DNA from: Devosia sp. A8/3-2
Lineage (GTDB): Bacteria > Pseudomonadota > Alphaproteobacteria > Rhizobiales > Devosiaceae
NCBI GenBank assembly: GCA_025452255.1
Contig: CP104974.1
Span: 3,884,156 to 3,948,155, forward strand
Reading direction: 5' to 3'
DNA length: 64,000 nt
The notes under the pieces are model-generated. The model was not told the origin of the DNA, made no database searches, and worked only from the letters and a program-made list of their open reading frames with translations. The position numbers and the translations under genes are program-made. Below, one piece after another: positions 58,555 through 64,000 of the stretch. The first letter of the stretch is position 1, and each line of letters begins with the position of its first letter.

Positions 58555-59739
58555 TTATTTGCTCGCCGAGAGCATGGCTTCCGCCAAATCGCCGACCCGA
58601 TCCTCCGGGATGCCGGCGACATTAATGCGACTGTCACCAATCATATAAACACCATTGGCGGCTTTTAAATGTTCGACGACGTCATTGGATAGTCCAAGCA
58701 GCGAAAACATGCCGCGATGGGCGGCGATGAAGTCGAAATCCTTGGAATTTGAGCGCTGGCGGATGGCTTCGGCCAGTTTTCGCGCAGCGTGATCATGCGG
58801 CCGCGCATCTGGTTGAGCTCGGTTTCCCACTCGGCGCGCAAATCCTTGTCTTCAAGGATGACGCGGATGATCTCGGCACCATGATCGGGCGGTTGCGAAT
58901 AGGCGCCACGGATGATGTTGAGGAGCTGGGAATTGGTCACGTCGGCTCGGGCCTGCATCCTTGGCAATAAGGATGGCGGCGCCGATGCGCTCACGATAGA
59001 GGCCAAAATTCTTGGAGCCCGAGAAAGCGACCAGCGCTTCGGGAACCGAGGCGATAACCTTGCGGGTGCCATAAGCGTCTTCGAGCAGGCCATCGCCGAA
59101 GCCGAGATAGGCGAGGTCGATGAAGGGCAAGGCGCCGGTACGGGCGAGGCTCGCCGCGACCTTATCCCATTGATCTGGCGTGAGATTTGCGCCGGTGGGG
59201 TTGTGGCAGCAGCCATGCAGCAGCACGACATCGTCCCTGCCCAGCCTGTCGAGCGTGGCCAGCATTTCGGCGAATTTGACGCCGCGGGTCTCGGCGTCGA
59301 AATAAGGATATTTCTCGACCTTGAGGCCGGAATTTTCGGCGATCGGATTGTGGTTAGGCCAAGTCGGATCGGAGAGCCAGACCGTGGCGCCGGGCCCGGC
59401 GCGGTTGATCAGCTGCATCAGAACCCAGAGCGAGCCAGTACCGCCGGGGGCTCGGGCGATGCGGACGCGGGAGCGGTCGACGCTATCGGCCAAAGCCAGA
59501 TCGAGCACGGCAGCGCTGAAGCCCTTATTGCCCGCAATGCCCAGATAAGTCTTGGTTTTTTCGTTTTCGAGAATGCGCTGCTCGGCCTTGCGGACGGCGG
59601 ACATGACGGGCGTGACGCCCTTTTCATCCTTATAGACGCCGACGCCGAGGTCGATCTTGGTGGAGCGCGGGTCGGCCGCGTATTCGCCCATGAGCGCCGG
59701 GATCTTGTCGCCGGGGGCCTTGGAGAGGGTCTCGAACAT
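58555..59739 (-). CDS. Aromatic amino acid/aspartate aminotransferase (class I, AspC/TyrB type), frameshifted
   Basis: This PLP enzyme of about 394 residues moves amino groups between aromatic or dicarboxylic amino acids and 2-oxo acids. Seen are MFETLSKAPGDKIPALMGEY, the substrate-binding SGSKNFGLYRERIGA with the PLP lysine, LLHGCCHNPTGANLTPDQWD and WLSDPTWPNHNPIAENSGLK. After changes near 58958 and 58785 come NSQLLNIIRGAYSQPPDHGA and FDFIAAHRGMFSLLGLSNDV, ending EAMLSASK. AspC versus TyrB cannot be decided. Confidence 0.93.
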
Positions 59740-59811
59740 TTTGTGGAGCAGTTCCGGTGGGAAGGCGGGGTCTTTATAGGCGGCGGAGGATTTTTTGCAA
59801 TTGCAATCGGC

Positions 59812-60743
59812 TCAGCGTTTGAGGCCGGTCTTGTCCAGTTCGGCGATCAATTGCGGAATGATTTCAAAGAGATCGCCGATCAGGGCGATGTCGGCAAGCT
59901 TGACCGGGGGCTTCGGCATCGGTGTTGATGGCGATGATTTTCTTGGCGCCCTGGATGCCGGCAAGGTGTTGCAGCGCGCCAGAAATGCCGATGGCGATGT
60001 AAAGATCGGGGGCGATGATCTTGCCGGTCTGGCCGACTTGCCAATCATTGGGGGCGTAACCGGCGTCGACTGCGGCGCGGGTGGCGCCGACGGCAGCGCC
60101 GAGCTTTTTGGCAAGGGATTCAATGAGTTGGAAGCCCTCGGCCGAGCCGACCGCAATGCCGCCGCCGACCACGATCTGGGCGGTGGCGAGATCGGGGGTG
60201 TCGCTCTGGGTGCGGTGGGCGGAAATGACCTTGGCGAGAGCGGAAATGCCAGAGGCATCAACGGGTTCGATGGGAGCGGCATTGCCTGACGCGGCGGCAC
60301 GGAAGGCCGAGGCGCGCAGGGTGAGGATGTGCTTGTTCTGGTTTGAGGTGACGGTCTGGAGCGCATTGCCGGCATAGATCGGGCGCTCAGAACCGGTTGG
60401 GGCCCAGAATGGCGGTGATGTCGGTGACCGGCATGAGGTCGAGCTTGGCGGCGACGCGAGGGATGACATCCTTGCCAACCGAACCGGCACTCGCGACCAC
60501 ATAATGATAACGGACTGTTAACGTTGACAGTAGCGTTTCGAGACTATCGGCGGCAAAAAGACCTTGGGCGGTCAAGACCTTGGTGACGCCAGCGAGGGTG
60601 GATGCGGATTGGGCGACGGCAGCGATATCCTCGCCTGCCACCGGGATTTCGACCGGGCCCAGTTCGGCCACTGCGTGGACCACGCGGGCGGTGGCGGGCG
60701 AAAGGGCGCCGAGGTCGTGATCGGCCAGAACCAGAACGCTCAT
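59812..60743 (-). CDS. etfA: Electron transfer flavoprotein subunit alpha, two frameshifts
   Basis: EtfA carries FAD and with EtfB passes electrons from acyl-CoA dehydrogenases to the quinone pool. The start MSVLVLADHDLGALSPATAR is followed by VAAKLDLMPVTDITAIL, a change near 60390, SERPIYAGNALQTVTSNQNK, the FAD-binding VVGGGIAVGSAEGFQLIESL, VDAGYAPNDWQVGQTGKIIA, PDLYIAIGISGALQHLAGIQ and KKIIAINTDAEAP. After a change near 59905 it ends LIAELDKTGLKR. The start overlaps the etfB stop (TAATG). Confidence 0.96.
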
Positions 60744-61501
60744 TACAGCGCCTCCATCTGCGAAATGTCGGCGGCGATGAAGGCGGCCAGTTCAGCAACG
60801 GTGCCTACGGTCTTTCCTGCCACGAGCTCGGGCGGCGGGGATATCTTTTCGACGACGAGGCGCAGGGTGAGGTCGACACCGAAATCGGCGGCGGGACGGA
60901 TGGCCGGGGGCTTGGAGCGGGCCTTCATGACCTGCGGCAAAGCGGCGTTGCGCGGGGTATTGAGGCGTAGATCGGCGGTGACCACGGCGGGCAGCAGCAG
61001 CGCTGTGGTCTGGCGGCCAGAATCGATTTCGCGGGAGACTTCGAGCCCTCGGTCGGTGACTTTGATTTCGGAGGCGAAGGTGGCACGGGGGCGGCCAGTC
61101 AAAGCCGCGAGCATCTGGCCGACATGGTTGGAATCATCGTCCACAGCCTGCTTGCCGAGCAGAACCAGGTCGGGATTTTCCTCGGCGACGATCTTGGCCA
61201 GTAGCTTGGCAATGGCGAGGGTTTCGAGCTCGGCATCGGTTTCGACCAAGATGCCGCGATGGGCACCCATGGCGAGCGCGGTGAGGATGACGTCATTGGC
61301 TGATTTGGGGCCAATGGAGACGACGACGATTTCTTCGGCTCGGCCGGCTTCGGCAAGCTGGACGGCGGCTTCCACCGCGTGTTTGCAGAAGGGGTTCATC
61401 GACATGCGCACGCCATTGGTCTCGACGCCCGAACCATCGGGGCGGACGCGAATGCGGACATTGTGATCGACCACGCGCTTGACGGCGACAAGTATCTTCA
61501 T
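60743..61501 (-). CDS. etfB: Electron transfer flavoprotein subunit beta
   Basis: This intact 252-residue subunit binds AMP and docks with EtfA. It starts MKILVAVKRVVDHNVRIRVR, then SMNPFCKHAVEAAVQLAEAG, LVLLGKQAVDDDSNHVGQML and the ETF-beta signature region around VSREIDSGRQTTALLLPAVV and MKARSKPPAIRP. The start at 61501 is the family methionine. The gene heads the etfB-etfA pair. Confidence 0.97.
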   Translation of the reverse strand: MKILVAVKRVVDHNVRIRVRPDGSGVETNGVRMSMNPFCKHAVEAAVQLAEAGRAEEIVVVSIGPKSANDVILTALAMGAHRGILVETDAELETLAIAKLLAKIVAEENPDLVLLGKQAVDDDSNHVGQMLAALTGRPRATFASEIKVTDRGLEVSREIDSGRQTTALLLPAVVTADLRLNTPRNAALPQVMKARSKPPAIRPAADFGVDLTLRLVVEKISPPPELVAGKTVGTVAELAAFIAADISQMEAL

Positions 61502-61666
61502 GGGTTTTTGCAAGTCCCTCGAACCCGGGCTTGTCATGGCAAAGTTGGGCGAGGCGGACAAGGCTGGCAAGGGAAATTCTGACCAGCGGAGGCGGGATTT
61601 TTGGAAAAGGGTGCTGGGGGTGGTGCTCTGCTCGCGCCCACTTGAGAGGCGAAACTCTCAAATTGC

Positions 61667-61928
61667 CTAGCGGACTTTGCGGTTGGGCAGCCGACTTTTG
61701 GTGTGTGTGGGTTTGTTGGGTTCCGGAGCGGTCGCTAGCCAGAAAACCAAGCGTCCTAAAAGGCAAAGCAAAGTAAATAGGAGTATGACAACAAATAGTA
61801 CCGCAGCGCTTTCCGAACTGCGTGTGTCCCCGCCCATAGATGGCATCTCGCCAATAGGGAAACCCTGCCGGGCAGCCTAACAAAAAGCCGCCAATGGCGA
61901 TCCAAAGGGTCGGGCTATTGAGTTTCAT
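61667..61928 (-). CDS. Probable small two-helix membrane protein, one frameshift
   Basis: I do not recognise the family. The first part is MKLNSPTLWIAIGGFLLGC, a membrane segment. Near 61875 the frame changes, giving GFPIGEMPSMGGDTRSSESA, a strong second membrane segment (AVLFVVILLFTLLCLLGRLV) and a basic tail ending KSRLPNRKVR. The 262-base length fits one extra base. It is upstream of etfB on the same strand. Confidence 0.5.
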
Positions 61929-62213
61929 GAGTGTCAGTCTGGGATGTAATGCGCCTATACGCAAGAGGCGCATGACACCGCGGCTTCGGGCAGTTGGGTC
62001 GGGCCAATTCAGTGCCAGCGGAGAGTGGCCCTCGGGTCGAGCCCGAGGGAGAGCGGTGGGGAGGAGGGATTGGGGCGGAACGCGATCTGGGGCGGAACGC
62101 GATATTGAGGGGCGAGAACACGATATGGTTTGCGGCAGGGGGCCTCGCCCCGGTTGACGCGGGCACTTGGGGCGGCGACATTGGGTTTAGCTTTGCCTGT
62201 TTTGGACTTGTTG
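61929..62213. other. Spacer before the amidohydrolase gene with a 17-bp tandem repeat
   Basis: No gene is seen in these 285 bases. TGGGGCGGAACGCGAT occurs at 62071-62086 and again at 62088-62103. GGCCCTCGGGTCGAGCCCGA with GGGAGAG is a short hairpin around 62029-62055. The plus-strand promoter of the M20 gene should lie here. Confidence 0.5.
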
Positions 62214-63382
62214 ATGCCCGTATTGAACCGAATTGCCGAATTTCATGACGAAATTACCGCCGGCGACGTGATTTCCATACACATCCGGAAATCCTGTTCG
62301 ATGTGGAGCGGACGGCCGGAAAAGTTGCAGCGCTGCTAGCCGAATTTGGGGTCGATGAGATTGTGACCGGGCTGGGCCGGACCGGTGTGGTCGGCATCAT
62401 CAACGGGCGCAGCAATGCCAGCGGCAAGACGATCGGGTTGCGGGCGGATATGGATGCCCTGCCCGTGACCGAAAAGACCGGGAAGGACTATGCCAGCAGT
62501 GTAACGGGCCGGATGCATGCCTGTGGGCATGACGGGCATACGGCCATGTTGCTGGGCGCGGCGAAATATCTGGCCGAGACGCGCAATTTCGATGGCCGCG
62601 TGGCGGTGATTTTCCAGCCGGCGGAAGAAGGCGGCGGTGGCGGCAAGGAAATGGTGCGGGACGGGCTGATGGAGCGCTTCGGCATTTCCGAGGTCTATGG
62701 CATGCACAATTGGCCGGGCATGCCGATCGGGCATTTCGGCATTCGGGTTGGCGGCATTATGGCGGCGACCGACCGGTTTTATATCGACATTACGGGCGTG
62801 GGCGGGCATGCAGCGCGGCCGCAGCAGACGGTGGACCCCATTATCGTGGCGGCGCATCTGGTGACGGCTTTGCAGACCATTGTGTCGCGCAATGTCGATC
62901 CGCTCGAAAGCGCTGTGGTGTCGGTGACGATGGTGGAGGCCGGGGAAGCGGACAATGTGATTTCGCGGACCGCCAAGATTACCGGGACGGTGCGCACGCT
63001 GGATGGCGCGGTGCAGGATTTCATCGAGGCGCGGCTGGGCGAGATGGTGCCGCAATTTGCCGCGAGTTTTGGTGCCACGGCGAGCATTCGCTATGCGCAG
63101 GGCTATCCGGTGACGGTGAACGAAGCGGGGCGGACGGCCTTTGCGGCTGAGGTGGCGAGTGAAGTCGCCGGGCCGGATCGGGTGGATGTGGATGCGCCGC
63201 CCTCGATGGGCGGGGAGGATTTTTCCTTCATGCTGGAGGAGCGGCCGGGGGCCTATATATTCTCGGGCAATGGGGACAGCTCGGAACTGCATACCGATAC
63301 GTATGATTTCAATGACGCGGTTATTCCGGTGGGCGCGAGCTATTGGGTGCGGCTGGCGGAGAAGGCTATGCCGGTGGGGTAA
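62214..63382 (+). CDS. M20 family amidohydrolase (hippurate hydrolase/IAA-amino acid hydrolase type), one frameshift
   Basis: The enzyme of about 389 residues cuts N-acyl amino acids with two metal ions. The corrected N-terminus is MPVLNRIAEFHDEITA, then RRDFHTHPEILFDVERTAGK after a change near 62262. The metal ligands are in RMHACGHDGHTAMLLGAAKY and FQPAEEGGGGGKEMVRDGLM, the lid domain has DITGVGGHAARPQQTVDPII, and the last ligand is in PSMGGEDFSFMLEERPGAYI. The acyl substrate is unknown. Confidence 0.94.
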
Positions 63383-63393
63383 GTGCGGTGGTG

Positions 63394-63436
63394 TGACCTC
63401 GTCCTTCGACAAGATCAGGATGAGGTCTACTGGGGG
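63394..63436. repeat. Intergenic palindromic repeat, family B
   Basis: GACCTCGTCCTTCGACAAG then ATCAGGATGAGGTCTACTGG matches 1049-1090 and 9414-9452. It begins about a dozen bases after the amidohydrolase stop. Confidence 0.78.
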
Positions 63437-63459
63437 CCACTCCGGTTCCCCTACCACCG

Positions 63460-63558
63460 GGTCATTCCGGCGCAGGCCGGAATCCATGCTGTGTCCTATC
63501 CGGTGCTGGATGGTGCTGATGGCCTTCAGCATGGATCCCGGCCTGCGCCGGGATGACA
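63460..63558. repeat. Intergenic palindromic pair, family E
   Basis: GTCATTCCGGCGCAGGCCGG with AATCCATGCTGT and TTCAGCATGGATCCCGGCCT with GCGCCGGGATGACA. It is a full copy like 36248-36350 and 45620-45723. Confidence 0.85.
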
Positions 63559-63587
63559 TTGTGGGTGAGCGGGTTCGGGGCGCAAAA

Positions 63588-63622
63588 ACGGAGGTTCCCG
63601 CTTTCGCGGGAATGACACCGTG
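63588..63622. repeat. Intergenic palindromic repeat, family A
   Basis: ACGGAGGTTCCCGCTTTCGC then GGGAATGACACCGTG matches the family A copies at 989 and 14214. Three repeat families are therefore stacked in this one spacer of about 280 bases. Confidence 0.8.
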
Positions 63623-63664
63623 GATGGATGACGCGGTGAATAGCAAGAAACTCGTATTGGCAAG

Positions 63665-64000
63665 ATGACTCCTTCTCCCGCCCGATCATTGCTGCAAGCG
63701 GCATATCCGACCCTGCTGACCCCGGCCGTTTCGGCGGCCGGGGGTGCCATTGCGACCGCGCTCGGCATGCCGGCGGGGTGGTTGATGGGTGGGGCGCTGG
63801 CGGTGACGGCGGCGGCGATGGCTGGACTGCCGATGAGCATTCCCAACCGGCTGCGCGATGTGGTGTTCGTGCTGGTGGGCATGATGATGGGGGCCAATGT
63901 GGCGCCCGACAGCCTAAGCCTGATTGCCAGCTGGCCGGTCAGCTGGCGGCGCTGGCGCTGGAATTGGTGCTGATCATTTCGCTGACCGGATGGATGCTGT
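63665..64000 (+). CDS. AbrB-type membrane protein (TIGR03082), N-terminal part, one frameshift
   Basis: The gene runs off the window. The visible protein starts MTPSPARSLLQAAYPTLLTP and has membrane segments typical of the AbrB (ammonia monooxygenase-like) family: ALGMPAGWLMGGALAVTAAA and NRLRDVVFVLVGMMMGANVA. A change near 63945 leads to LAALALELVLIISLTGWML. In the family this unit is duplicated. The function is uncertain; members have been named transcriptional regulators without good support. Confidence 0.8.

Overview
The window looks like chromosome from a GC-rich alphaproteobacterium of the Hyphomicrobiales, probably close to Devosia. This is inferred from several things together: the hisS-hisZ-hisG order, an alphaproteobacterial tRNA-His without G-1, a CIRCE-controlled groESL, Irr-like boxes, the cbtB-cbtA-cobW-cobN set behind a cobalamin riboswitch, and several families of short palindromic intergenic repeats. 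No phage, insertion sequence or CRISPR array was found.

The most important caution is that well over half of the genes, about 37, are broken by single-base insertions or deletions, often in short homopolymers, while the protein continues in another frame. Housekeeping genes such as ileS, hisS and cobN are affected. This pattern is what uncorrected long-read assembly errors produce and should not be read as mass pseudogenisation. Broken genes are given as one feature from inferred start to inferred stop, with the frame changes noted.

Layout. 1-415: end of a cation-efflux pump. 1.1-9.2 kb: a minus-strand cobalt/cobalamin operon (riboswitch, cbtB, cbtA, cobW, PhnA-like gene, membrane gene, cobN, P-loop kinase, cobO) with repeated 1-4 nt overlaps. 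10.3-13.5 kb: zinc uptake (znuA divergent from znuC-znuB-zur) around two Zur-like dyads. 13.6-25.6 kb: housekeeping genes (rsmD, an rluB-like pseudouridine synthase, a lipoprotein, lspA, ileS, ribF), a HAD phosphatase, a degenerate EAL protein and a ROK regulator. 25.7-29.7 kb: a sigma-54 activator, a BrnA-like antitoxin and groESL. 29.8-39.3 kb: a glycosyltransferase, small proteins, two transporters, hisG-hisZ-hisS and tag.

39.5-44.4 kb: a TadG-like von Willebrand protein, tRNA-His and a multi-domain sensor protein whose phospho-accepting histidine and ATP motifs are lost. 44.5-48.8 kb: two paralogous ferric-iron binding proteins, each behind an Irr-like box, and a fused permease without an adjacent ATPase. 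48.9-53.7 kb: a complete dipeptide-type ABC transporter. 53.7-61.5 kb: a Bug-family receptor, a GH13 glucosidase, an Mrp/ApbC ATPase, a transaldolase, an aminotransferase and etfAB. 61.6-64 kb: a probable small membrane protein, an M20 amidohydrolase and the start of an AbrB-type membrane protein.

The strongest leads are the sensor pseudokinase, the two uncharacterised genes translationally coupled to cobN, palindromic repeats inside the cobN coding sequence, a roughly 120-bp mobile-looking element present in both orientations, and the paired Irr-like promoters.
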